The notes under the pieces: generated by a model | Databases searched by the model: none | What the model saw: the letters and a program-made list of their open reading frames with translations, nothing else | What the model was told of the DNA's origin: nothing | Made by a program: the position numbers and the translations under genes | Assembly: GCF_900090265.1 (NCBI RefSeq) | Contig: NZ_LT607752.1 | Span: 2,418,001-2,482,000, forward strand | DNA length: 64,000 nucleotides | Reading direction: 5' to 3' | Source: Micromonospora rifamycinica | GTDB lineage: Bacteria > Actinomycetota > Actinomycetes > Mycobacteriales > Micromonosporaceae | In this document: piece by piece, positions 1 to 6,916 of the stretch | Position numbering within the stretch: the stretch's first letter is position 1 | How the letters are laid out: every line of letters starts with the position of its first letter

Positions 1-1
1 A

Positions 2-127
2 GCACAGAACACCTTCATCTTCGCCCAGGAGTACGGTGTCGGCGGGGCGGTGGCCAACCGGGCGGTGGTGGTGACCACGACACTGTCGCTGGCCACCCTG
101 GCGACGACGGCCACGCTGCTCGGGTAG
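2..127 (+). CDS. AEC-family (auxin efflux carrier-like) transporter, C-terminal end only
   Basis: This is an open frame running in from the left edge and ending at TAG, 41 residues long. It reads AQNTFIFAQEYGV, then a small hydrophobic stretch rich in T, L and A. This resembles the last helix of AEC permeases, where an N-x-F-x-x-A-x-x-Y-G motif precedes the final membrane segment. Only the tail is visible, so substrate and start cannot be judged. A hairpin follows 37 bases downstream. Confidence 0.6.
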   Translation, partial: AQNTFIFAQEYGVGGAVANRAVVVTTTLSLATLATTATLLG

Positions 128-163
128 GCCCACCCCTCGGGCTGACGTCACAGGCTGGGCCGT

Positions 164-196
164 GGGTGCCCACCACCGTCACGGCGGTGGGCACCC
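164..196. terminator. Hairpin terminator between convergent genes
   Basis: An 11-bp perfect inverted repeat (GGGTGCCCACC / GGTGGGCACCC) encloses an 11-nt loop. It sits between the end of the AEC gene and the end of the convergent PI-PLC fusion gene, so it can serve both. There is no T-run, as is usual in such GC-rich DNA. Confidence 0.6.
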
Positions 197-212
197 CCTC
201 CCTGCCGGTCGA

Positions 213-3110
213 TCAGAGGTTGCCGCCGCGGTTGAGCCAGGCGCGGACCGCGCCCTCCCGGTAGACGACGAGGTAGTCGGCCTTCCCGTCGCCGCTGATG
301 TCCTTGAACTGGACGTGTTCACCGGGATAGCCGGACTCGTAGGCGAAGTTGAGATGTTGCTCGAACCCGCCGGCGTCCTTCCCGCCCCGGTTGAGGAAGG
401 CGTGCACGTTGCCCTGTTCGCCGACCATGATGTAGTCGGCCCGCTTGTCGTTGTCGACGTCGGCGAAGCGCAGGTTGAACCGGCTGGCCCCGTTCACGCC
501 GGGCGCCCAGCTCAGCCTGACCTGCCACGCGGTGGTCCGGGTGGCACCGGGGTCCAGCGACGTCGGGTAGTTGACGTAGGCGTGCACCTCACCGGTGGCG
601 CCCAGGCGCAGGTAGTCGTCGCGGCCGTCGCCGTTGACGTCGGCGAACCGGATGTGGTCACGATTGACGTTGCTCACCGGAGCAATGTCACCGGCCTTGC
701 GCACGAACCCGGACGGTCCATTGTTGTAATAGACCTCCATCGCCCCGACTTCGGACACCACCAGCACGTCGTCACGGCCGTCACCGTCCATGTCGGCCAA
801 CCGGAGCTGATCCGCGAAGGACGGGGCCGACGGATCCGACGGCACCTCGTGGACACCGGCCGGCGCGAAGGTCCCCGTCCCACCACCCCAGTAGAGCCAG
901 GTGGGTTGTCCGGGCAGATCCTCGGTGTTGATCGCGATCCGGACCGTGCCGTCCTTACGGATCTGCACGTAGTCGGCCCGCTTGTCGCCGTCCATGTCGG
1001 CGATCTCGGTCCGGGCGTAGTTCCCGGGACGTTGCATGCCCGAGGCGATGACACCCAGTTTGCGCCACCCCTCACCGAGCGCGGTGATCCCGGAATCGGG
1101 GTCGCTGTCGCTCGGGTCGTCACAGGTCGAATCGGTGTTCTCGGGGTCGTAGTCGCGGATCCAGCCGAGATCCTTCGCCGTCACGATACCGGCGTAGAAG
1201 TCCCGCCCGAGCTTGTCGTAACCCTCGTCGTCGGGGTGGGAGTCGTTCTCCAGACCGTCGTCGATCGTGAGATCATCGGTGTCCACGAGAACCACCCGCT
1301 TGCCCGCCGCGCGCAACTCGTCGACGATACGCGGCAACTGGGCGTTGAAGGCGTCGATGCGCGGTTGCAGGCCGGCCTTACCGGTCGGGATCAGCTTCGC
1401 GACGACGACCACCGCCTTCGGCGAATCCTGCAACGCCTGGCTGATCAGGTTCTTGAGCCGCTGGGGTGCCTGGGCCAGGTTGAAGTCCTGGTTCATGTCG
1501 TTCGTCCCGGCGTGCAACGTGATCACGTTCGGCTGGTACTGGGTCGCCCAGCAGACGGCAGCCGTCGCGATCTGATCGATACGCCAGCCACGGTGACCTT
1601 CGTGGGCGTTCTCGACCATCGAGCCGGTCTTCACCGAGCCGACGAAATCCACCACGTTGCTTCTGACGTGCAGCTTCTCGTAGAGCTTTCGGCGGTAGCC
1701 GTTGCCGTCCGTACTCTGCTCGCCGTAGGTGATGGAATCACCGAGCGGCATGACCCGCAGCGGCGGGAACTGGACGCCGGCGGGGGGCCAGTCCCGGTTG
1801 TAGGCGAGGATCTCGTCCAGCAGCTTGCCGCCGGGAAAATCCATCATCAGAATGCCGAAGCGCTTGAGTGCCGGCTGGCCGCCGAAGCTGTCGGGCCGGC
1901 CGGGATAGAACTCCGGGCACCGGCCGTCGGTCCCGTGCAGGCACTGGATGAGGAACTCGTTGACCCCGGTGACGCTGCCGCCCTCGGCGACGGTCCTCGG
2001 CCAGACGCTACCGCTCTTGCCGCTGGCGCTCAGGTAGTTCAGGTAGAGCGCGTCCGGCTGGTAGGGGTACTCCTTCTCGCCGGGTCGCTGCTGGTCCCAG
2101 ACGCCATTGGTCCTGCGCAGGTGCGTGCGTACCTTCTCCCACTTCTCGTCGATGTCGAACATCGTGTCGATTTCCCAGTCGTCCTGGATGTACTCGTTGC
2201 CGCCATTGTTGTTGGGGTACAGGGCCTGCAATCCGTACCCGCTGAAGAGGCTGCCGTTCTTGTTGCGGAACCCGGTGAGGACGACCTTGCCGCGCACGTC
2301 GCCCAGGGTCGGGGTGGCGGCCCGGCCGTCGGCGTCGACCGACTCGTCGTAGAACAGGTCCCGGTAGGACGTGCCGGGGATGGTGTCGTTCCCGACACCG
2401 GTATAGGTCTTCCCGTCCAGATATCCCTGGAAGATCCTGGTCGCCCACGTGTCGCCGGGATAGCCGCTGGCGTCGGAACACGAGGTGCTCCCGCCGAGGC
2501 ACTCGGCCTTGAGGTTCAGCAGGATCGTCTCGCCCGGGTTGGCCGCCAGGAAGTCACGGGTCCTTCCGAGTACGTCGTCGAAGTTCGCGTACTGGTAGTA
2601 GGGACCGTGGTGGACGGTGAACTTCAATCCCCCGTCGCTCTTGTCGACGCGTACCCGGATGTCGATGGCCCGGATGCCGGCGTTGTACTGGGTCGTGAGG
2701 GTCTCGCCACTCCAGCCGTGGAACTCCTGCGTCTTGGTGATCCCCGTGCTGATCGGGTCACAACTGGGGTCGATCGGGGCCGGCGGGTTCGAGCTGGACG
2801 ACGAGCCGCACATCGCGAGACTGTCGTGGGTGCCCGGGATCGACATCCAGGCCAGGTTGGTCGAGCTGGGCAGCTCGGTCATCCACGTCCGGTTGGCGGG
2901 TGACGCCTCGGTGATGTCCCCCGCCCAGTCGCTTGCCATCGCCGGCCTGCCGGGGACCACCGCCACCGTCGTGGCCAGGGACAGGACAGCAACCGAGCAC
3001 ACGCTCATGGCCCGCGCGTACGAGCGCGATCGTGGCCGGAACCTGGCAACCGACGATCCCCGGGGATGGCGTTGTCGTGGGTGGAATGGGCCTGTGGCAT
3101 GGCTGAACAT
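213..3110 (-). CDS. Secreted PI-PLC X-domain / SGNH hydrolase / FG-GAP repeat fusion protein
   Basis: About 965 residues with three modules. After an Arg-rich n-region and a hydrophobic signal ending GRPAMA, a PI-PLC X-type domain carries the two catalytic histidine motifs PGTHDS (near residue 95) and HHG (near 167). An SGNH/GDSL hydrolase follows, with GDSITYG (near 457), GTND (near 533) and a DSHPDDEGY catalytic block. Five FG-GAP/VCBS repeats of the type ADxDGDxRxDY fill the C-terminus from about 685 and would bind calcium. The likely role is an extracellular lipid or ester hydrolase with a propeller for adhesion. The start is uncertain: ATG 3110 keeps the positively charged n-region, ATG 3008 would remove it, and neither has a clear ribosome site. 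Confidence 0.8.
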   Translation of the reverse strand: MFSHATGPFHPRQRHPRGSSVARFRPRSRSYARAMSVCSVAVLSLATTVAVVPGRPAMASDWAGDITEASPANRTWMTELPSSTNLAWMSIPGTHDSLAMCGSSSSSNPPAPIDPSCDPISTGITKTQEFHGWSGETLTTQYNAGIRAIDIRVRVDKSDGGLKFTVHHGPYYQYANFDDVLGRTRDFLAANPGETILLNLKAECLGGSTSCSDASGYPGDTWATRIFQGYLDGKTYTGVGNDTIPGTSYRDLFYDESVDADGRAATPTLGDVRGKVVLTGFRNKNGSLFSGYGLQALYPNNNGGNEYIQDDWEIDTMFDIDEKWEKVRTHLRRTNGVWDQQRPGEKEYPYQPDALYLNYLSASGKSGSVWPRTVAEGGSVTGVNEFLIQCLHGTDGRCPEFYPGRPDSFGGQPALKRFGILMMDFPGGKLLDEILAYNRDWPPAGVQFPPLRVMPLGDSITYGEQSTDGNGYRRKLYEKLHVRSNVVDFVGSVKTGSMVENAHEGHRGWRIDQIATAAVCWATQYQPNVITLHAGTNDMNQDFNLAQAPQRLKNLISQALQDSPKAVVVVAKLIPTGKAGLQPRIDAFNAQLPRIVDELRAAGKRVVLVDTDDLTIDDGLENDSHPDDEGYDKLGRDFYAGIVTAKDLGWIRDYDPENTDSTCDDPSDSDPDSGITALGEGWRKLGVIASGMQRPGNYARTEIADMDGDKRADYVQIRKDGTVRIAINTEDLPGQPTWLYWGGGTGTFAPAGVHEVPSDPSAPSFADQLRLADMDGDGRDDVLVVSEVGAMEVYYNNGPSGFVRKAGDIAPVSNVNRDHIRFADVNGDGRDDYLRLGATGEVHAYVNYPTSLDPGATRTTAWQVRLSWAPGVNGASRFNLRFADVDNDKRADYIMVGEQGNVHAFLNRGGKDAGGFEQHLNFAYESGYPGEHVQFKDISGDGKADYLVVYREGAVRAWLNRGGNL

Positions 3111-3400
3111 GCCGGCAAATCGTGCGGTCGACTGGTTCACGGCCGCGAGGGTACGGCACCCCTCCGCCATCGCGATCTCTACTGTGGATGACGACGCGGT
3201 TAAATGCCGGATGGCCGGCCAGGCCCCGGTGCTGGCGAGGTTCGGCACTCTGCGGCAATGAGATCCCGGTCGCCTGCCCACGCTGGGTCGGTGGGTGGCC
3301 GACCACACCCGCAAGGTCGTCCCATTCACGCCAGCTTCGTGGGCTGGCCTGACCGAGCACGGCTGCCGGACGGCCGGCGGCGGCAATCGTCAAACGTTCA

Positions 3401-3513
3401 CCTGCCACCCGGCCGGAACCATTGAGCAGTGGCCCCGCCTCCACGCAACTCCCACCGTTGCTGTCGCTCTTGGTGCTGATGTGCCAGGCGACCTCGGGCA
3501 TAGCGTCGTTCAT
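3401..3513 (-). pseudogene. Truncated third copy of the DUF397 gene
   Basis: The frame starts MNDAMPEVAWHIS like the two intact copies but loses similarity after residue ~36 (GSGRVA), then continues as unrelated sequence. It keeps the GAGGAG ribosome site. Relative to the other copies it has lost the C-terminal half, including the EWTAFVGGVKDGEFD block. It is best seen as the broken end of the tandem repeat. Confidence 0.75.
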
Positions 3514-3571
3514 GCCAACTCCTCTGCAACGCCGTAAAGACGATCGACATGTCAACGACAACCGGCGCGGA

Positions 3572-3623
3572 GAGATCTTGGAAGCAAACGGCCCCCAGGA
3601 GGGCCGAAATCCTCCAAGATCTC
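3572..3623 (-). terminator. Nested hairpin in the DUF397 repeat, copy 1
   Basis: An 11-bp inverted repeat (GAGATCTTGGA / TCCAAGATCTC) encloses a second small GGCCC/GGGCC stem. It lies just downstream of the intact DUF397 stop at 3639 and so could act as its terminator. Confidence 0.5.
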
Positions 3624-3638
3624 CCCGACAGCCGACAC

Positions 3639-3866
3639 TCAGCGAGAAGGGGCGGTGAAGTCGAACTCGCCGTCCTTGACACCGCCGACGAACGCCGTCC
3701 ACTCGTCGGCCGTGTAGACGATCGTCGCCGCATCCCGCGCCTTGCTGTGCCGCACCGCCACCCGACCCGAGCCGTCGAGCAACGGCCCCGCCTCCACACA
3801 GCTTCCGCCGTTGCTCGCGCTTTTGGTGCTGATGTGCCAGGCGACCTCGGGCATAGCGTCGTTCAT
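3639..3866 (-). CDS. DUF397 domain protein, copy 2
   Basis: 75 residues: MNDAMPEVAWHISTKSASNG, then SCVEAG, RVAVRHSKARDA and EWTAFVGGVKDGEF, the standard signature of DUF397. Such small proteins partner XRE regulators in streptomycetes and relatives, as in the BldB/WhiJ-type systems controlling development. The copy differs from copy 3 by only one residue in the stretch compared (A for D near position 17). The ribosome site GAGGAG precedes the ATG; it derives from the end of the XRE gene duplicated along with it. Confidence 0.85.
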   Translation of the reverse strand: MNDAMPEVAWHISTKSASNGGSCVEAGPLLDGSGRVAVRHSKARDAATIVYTADEWTAFVGGVKDGEFDFTAPSR

Positions 3867-3924
3867 GCCAACTCCTCTGCAACGCCGTAAAGACGATCGA
3901 CATGTCAACGACAACCGGCGCGGA

Positions 3925-3976
3925 GAGATCTTGGAAGCAAACGGCCCCCAGGAGGGCCGAAATCCTCCAAGATCTC
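3925..3976 (-). terminator. Nested hairpin in the DUF397 repeat, copy 2
   Basis: This is the same GAGATCTTGGA / TCCAAGATCTC stem as at 3572, displaced by 353 bp. It lies 15 bp below the stop of the DUF397 gene at 3992 and so separates the two intact copies. Confidence 0.5.
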
Positions 3977-3991
3977 CCCGACAGCCGACAC

Positions 3992-4219
3992 TCAGCGAGA
4001 AGGGGCGGTGAAGTCGAACTCGCCGTCCTTGACACCGCCGACGAACGCCGTCCACTCGTCGGCCGTGTAGACGATCGTCGCCGCATCCCGCGCCTTGCTG
4101 TGCCGCACCGCCACCCGACCGGAACCATCGAGCAACGGCCCCGCCTCCACACAACTCCCGCCGTTGCTGTCACTCTTGGTGCTGATGTGCCAGGCAACCT
4201 CGGGCATAGCGTCGTTCAT
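3992..4219 (-). CDS. DUF397 domain protein, copy directly coupled to the XRE regulator
   Basis: 75 residues with the DUF397 signature (SCVEAG, VAVRHSKARDAATIVYTADEW, FVGGVKDGEFDF). Its ATG overlaps the TGA of the upstream XRE gene (ATGA, positions 4216-4219), so the two are translationally coupled. The partner arrangement is the usual one for XRE/DUF397 pairs. The protein is presumably the interaction partner of that regulator; its biochemical role is not known from sequence. Confidence 0.88.
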   Translation of the reverse strand: MNDAMPEVAWHISTKSDSNGGSCVEAGPLLDGSGRVAVRHSKARDAATIVYTADEWTAFVGGVKDGEFDFTAPSR

Positions 4220-5079
4220 GCCAACTCCTCTGCAATGGCCCCCATCAGGGCGGTCGACTCGTCCTTGCTGAGTGCGGACTTCGACAATCGATCGTACGCA
4301 TGGAGAAAGCGTTCGGCTTTGGGCGACTCCATGTAGAGCCGGCCACCGAGGGATTCGACGTAAGCAACCGCAGGGTACGGCTCGGGAAGGTGGAAGATCC
4401 AGAACGTGCCGTCGAGCCCTTGGTGGAGGGCGACCGAGGACGGCATGATCTGGATACGAACCTGCGGTAGGGCCTGGAGTTTTACCAGGTGTGCGAGCTG
4501 GTCCCGAAGAACATTGGGACCACCTACCCGGCGACGCACGACGGATTCGTCGATGACGACATTGATCGTGAGCGGTCGCTCCTTGGAGAGCACTTCCTGC
4601 CGCGAGAGCCGTAGCTCGACCCAGCGGTTGATCATCGACTCGGACGCCTCCGGATCCGCCGCGTTCCGAATCACCGCCTCGGCATAGGCCCGGGTCTGGA
4701 GCAGCCCCGGCACCAGGGTCATGTGGAAGCAGCACACCTTGTCGGCGCGGCCCTCCAGCCACGGGTACTCGATGAAGGACGAGTCGACGACGTCGCCGTA
4801 GTCCTCGTCCCAGCGGTCGGTGCGCCACACGTCCTCGGCCAGCGCCAACAGGCGGGCCCGCTCGGCGGCGTGATGGAAGCCGTAGAGGTCGAGCAGTGCG
4901 ACGACGTCACCCTTGCGGATCGGCCAGTCCGCCCGCTCGTAGCGCCCGAGCGCCGACATGTCACGTTGTAGGTGCTCCGAAACGAGTTTCAAGGTCATTC
5001 CGCGTTCTTCCCGGAGGGCACGGAGTTGTTGCCCGAGCCACTGCGCACGCAGGGTCCGTATGAACGGCTTGTGCGGCAT
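4216..5079 (-). CDS. XRE-family helix-turn-helix regulator (DUF5753-type C-terminus)
   Basis: 287 residues. An N-terminal HTH (residues ~10-70: LGQQLRALREERGMTLKLVSEHLQRDMSALGRYERAD) is followed by the long C-terminal domain typical of actinomycete XRE proteins (ETCH-like stretch DYGDVVDSSFIEYPWLEGRADKV, then GLLQTRAYAEAVI and VVIDESVVRRRVGG). The start at ATG 5079 follows AGGTGG. It ends in a 4-base overlap with the DUF397 gene. Such pairs act in development or antibiotic control in related genera; the target here is unknown. An inverted repeat at 5132 upstream may be its operator. Confidence 0.85.
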   Translation of the reverse strand: MPHKPFIRTLRAQWLGQQLRALREERGMTLKLVSEHLQRDMSALGRYERADWPIRKGDVVALLDLYGFHHAAERARLLALAEDVWRTDRWDEDYGDVVDSSFIEYPWLEGRADKVCCFHMTLVPGLLQTRAYAEAVIRNAADPEASESMINRWVELRLSRQEVLSKERPLTINVVIDESVVRRRVGGPNVLRDQLAHLVKLQALPQVRIQIMPSSVALHQGLDGTFWIFHLPEPYPAVAYVESLGGRLYMESPKAERFLHAYDRLSKSALSKDESTALMGAIAEELA

Positions 5080-5514
5080 GATCCACCTCTCGAAAAAGTT
5101 GACGAGGCCCGCGAAGGAACCATTGCTCCAGTTCCAGCCCACTGGAAATGTGGCCTTCGGGTGAGGGTGATCACCGGCCCCCGGGGACGCCCGGTGCAAG
5201 CGCAGTAACCGCGGCTGTGCCAACAGCCGAGAAGGTGACGGGAGACGGCCTCGCGGGTGGCAGCCGCATACCGAATCTCGTCGGGTCTCAACATGGAGCC
5301 GCATTCGCATTCGTCTGTCGGCTCCGACCGACTTGCTGAATATCTATCACGGCGGCCGGGGTCACCGCGACCCCGTACCGCGCGACGCCTGCACATCCAC
5401 GGCAGCCCGGCCGCCGTACCCGCCGAATGAGGCTGCGGTCGCCGGGCGGGGCGGCCCTGCCCGGAATTCCCCTCCGCCAGGGCCGCCCCTCCAACACCCA
5501 CCAGGAGGCGACCG
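5080..5514. other. Intergenic region between divergent XRE and DivIVA-like genes
   Basis: 435 bp without a convincing gene; the frames here lack GC3 bias and family signatures. It holds the divergent promoters, the inverted repeat at 5132-5147 and a locally AT-rich patch near 5335-5350. Nothing else was recognised. Confidence 0.5.
5132..5147. promoter_or_regulatory. Candidate operator: TTCCAG-N4-CTGGAA
   Basis: A perfect 6-bp inverted repeat with a 4-bp spacer lies 53 bp upstream of the XRE start. Its size and symmetry suit a dimeric HTH protein, so autoregulation is possible. There is no independent support. Confidence 0.3.
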
Positions 5515-5772
5515 ATGATCCGCGACGCCCGCCACGACGGCACCCTGCCGGCCCGGCTGCATCCGAGCCTGGTCCGCGACCACCAGTTCCCCACCGCCGG
5601 CTTCGCCCGGCGCGGCTTCGACCCCCGGGAGGTACGCCGGTTCCTGCACCGGCTCGCGCTGGAGTTGGCCAGCCTGCATCAGGAGGTGGCCCGGCTGACC
5701 GAGGAGAACACCACGCTCAAACGGCTGCTGCGGGACCGCCGCAGCGCCCGGGCAAACGGGGGTCAATGGTGA
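5515..5772 (+). CDS. Small DivIVA-domain protein
   Basis: 85 residues with the N-terminal DivIVA membrane-binding signature (FPTAGFARRGFDPREVRRFL) and a short coiled coil (LALELASLHQEVARLTEENTTLKRLL), but none of the long coiled-coil tail of full DivIVA/Wag31. A strong AGGAGG lies 6-7 nt before the ATG. The next gene starts inside its last codons. It may be a pole- or septum-directed accessory protein; the function is inferred only from the domain. Confidence 0.75.
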   Translation: MIRDARHDGTLPARLHPSLVRDHQFPTAGFARRGFDPREVRRFLHRLALELASLHQEVARLTEENTTLKRLLRDRRSARANGGQW

Positions 5773-6044
5773 GCCAGGACCCGGCACCCAGCCGGGACGA
5801 CGGTCCACGCTTCGTGCTGCACCTGCCCGTCACGGCCGGGGACCGGGAGCAGGCGTCGCGGTTCGCGTACGCGCTGGCGCGGTCGTTGGCGTTGGTGCCC
5901 GGGGTCGAGGTCGCCGGGGCCACCGTGTCCGCCGAGGACGCCCAGCACGTACGACGGTGGGTGTTCTGTGACCGGATGCTGCCGGGCCGGCGGCGCTGCC
6001 GGGCGCGGGCCGACCACGACGGGCCGTGCGACCCGGACCGGTGA
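5766..6044 (+). CDS. Hypothetical protein coupled to the DivIVA-like gene
   Basis: 92 residues, not recognised. The ATG at 5766 overlaps the end of the DivIVA-like gene by 7 bases, so the pair is almost certainly co-translated. The first half is an alpha/beta-looking stretch (FVLHLPVTAGDREQASRFAYALARSLA). The end is basic with two cysteines (VFCDRMLPGRRRCRARADHDGPC). No signal peptide or membrane segment is seen. Confidence 0.6.
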   Translation: MVSQDPAPSRDDGPRFVLHLPVTAGDREQASRFAYALARSLALVPGVEVAGATVSAEDAQHVRRWVFCDRMLPGRRRCRARADHDGPCDPDR

Positions 6045-6052
6045 GCCGGGCA

Positions 6053-6098
6053 GCCAGGCGGCCAGGCGGCCAGGCGGCCAGGCGGCCAGGCGGCCAGG
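6053..6098. repeat. 8-bp tandem repeat (gccaggcg), five perfect copies plus a partial
   Basis: Head-to-tail copies of an octamer fill the gap between the hypothetical gene (stop at 6042) and the stop codon of the convergent DeoR gene at 6100. The unit is not a multiple of three and the array is intergenic, so copy number can drift freely. Confidence 0.9.
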
Positions 6099-6099
6099 G

Positions 6100-6876
6100 T
6101 CAGTCGACCTCGACGACGACCAGCTCACCGACCTGTTCGCCGATCTGTCGGCGGGCGTCCGCCGGCAGCCCGGCGTCGGTGATCAGCAGGTCGGCCTCGG
6201 CCAGCGGGGCGATGGTGGCGATGCCGATCGTCTCCCACTTGGTGTGGTCGGCCAGCACCACCAGGTGCCGGGCCGCGCCGATCAGCCGCCGGTTGACCGC
6301 CGCCTCCAGCAGGTTGGGGGTGGTGAACCCGGTGCGCGGGCTCATCCCGTGCACGCCGAGAAAGAGCAGATCCACGTTCAGGGTACGGATCGCCGCCTCG
6401 GCCACCGGCCCGGTCAGCGCGTCCGACGGGGTACGGATGCCGCCGGTCAGCACCACCGTCTGGTCGACGCGCGGGTTCTGGTAGAGCGCGTCGGCGACCG
6501 GGATCGAGTTGGTCACCACGGTCAGCCCGGGGACGTCGCCGAGCAGGGTGGCCAGCGCGGCGGTGGTGGTGCCGGCCGACAGCGCGACGGCCATCCCGGG
6601 CTCGACCATCCGGGCGGCCCGACCGGCGATGGCCCGCTTCTCGTCCTGCTGGCGGATCGACTTCGCGGCGAAGCCGGGCTCCTCGGCCGACCCCGGACCG
6701 GCCAGGGTCGCCCCGCCGTGCACCTTGTCGACCAGTCCCCGCTCGGCGAGCACCTCCAGGTCCCGCCGGATCGTCATGTCCGAGACGCCGAACCGGCTGA
6801 CCAGGTGACTGACCCGCACCCCGCCGCGCTGCCGGATCAGCTCCAGGATGGCGTTCTGCCGTTGCTGAGCGAGCAT
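6100..6876 (-). CDS. DeoR/GlpR-family transcriptional regulator
   Basis: 258 residues. The N-terminal DeoR HTH (RQNAILELIRQRGGVRVSHLVSRFGVSDMTIRRDLEVL) is followed by KVHGGA and the DeoRC sugar-phosphate sensor (ALSAGTTTAALA, VVTNSIPVADAL, LTGG, LFLGVHGM, LADHTKW). The start is ATG 6876 behind GGGAGGT. It lies 40 bp below the beta-galactosidase gene on the same strand and probably controls that gene and the divergent ABC operon in response to a phosphorylated sugar. TTCCAAC/GTTGGA half-sites in the 8965-9245 gap are candidate targets. Confidence 0.85.
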   Translation of the reverse strand: MLAQQRQNAILELIRQRGGVRVSHLVSRFGVSDMTIRRDLEVLAERGLVDKVHGGATLAGPGSAEEPGFAAKSIRQQDEKRAIAGRAARMVEPGMAVALSAGTTTAALATLLGDVPGLTVVTNSIPVADALYQNPRVDQTVVLTGGIRTPSDALTGPVAEAAIRTLNVDLLFLGVHGMSPRTGFTTPNLLEAAVNRRLIGAARHLVVLADHTKWETIGIATIAPLAEADLLITDAGLPADARRQIGEQVGELVVVEVD

Positions 6877-6916
6877 CGGACCTCCCAACCGCGCGGACGA
6901 GGGAACGGTACGCAGG

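Larger units (their letters stand above)
3401..4235. repeat. 353-bp tandem repeat carrying DUF397 genes (two full copies plus a partial one)
   Basis: Start codons of the DUF397 copies lie at 3513, 3866 and 4219, exactly 353 bp apart. The sequence is almost identical between copies. Each unit begins with the last ~15 bp of the upstream XRE gene, which supplies the ribosome site for the extra copies. It runs through the DUF397 frame and a nested hairpin. The distal copy (lowest coordinates) breaks off near 3401. Confidence 0.9.

Noticed and set aside
162..2903. Long plus-strand open frame opposite the PI-PLC gene
   Set aside because: It is the antisense shadow of a protein with clear domains; high GC makes such frames open by chance.
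5333..5518. Small frames in the 5080-5514 gap
   Set aside because: No ribosome site, no codon bias and no family signature.
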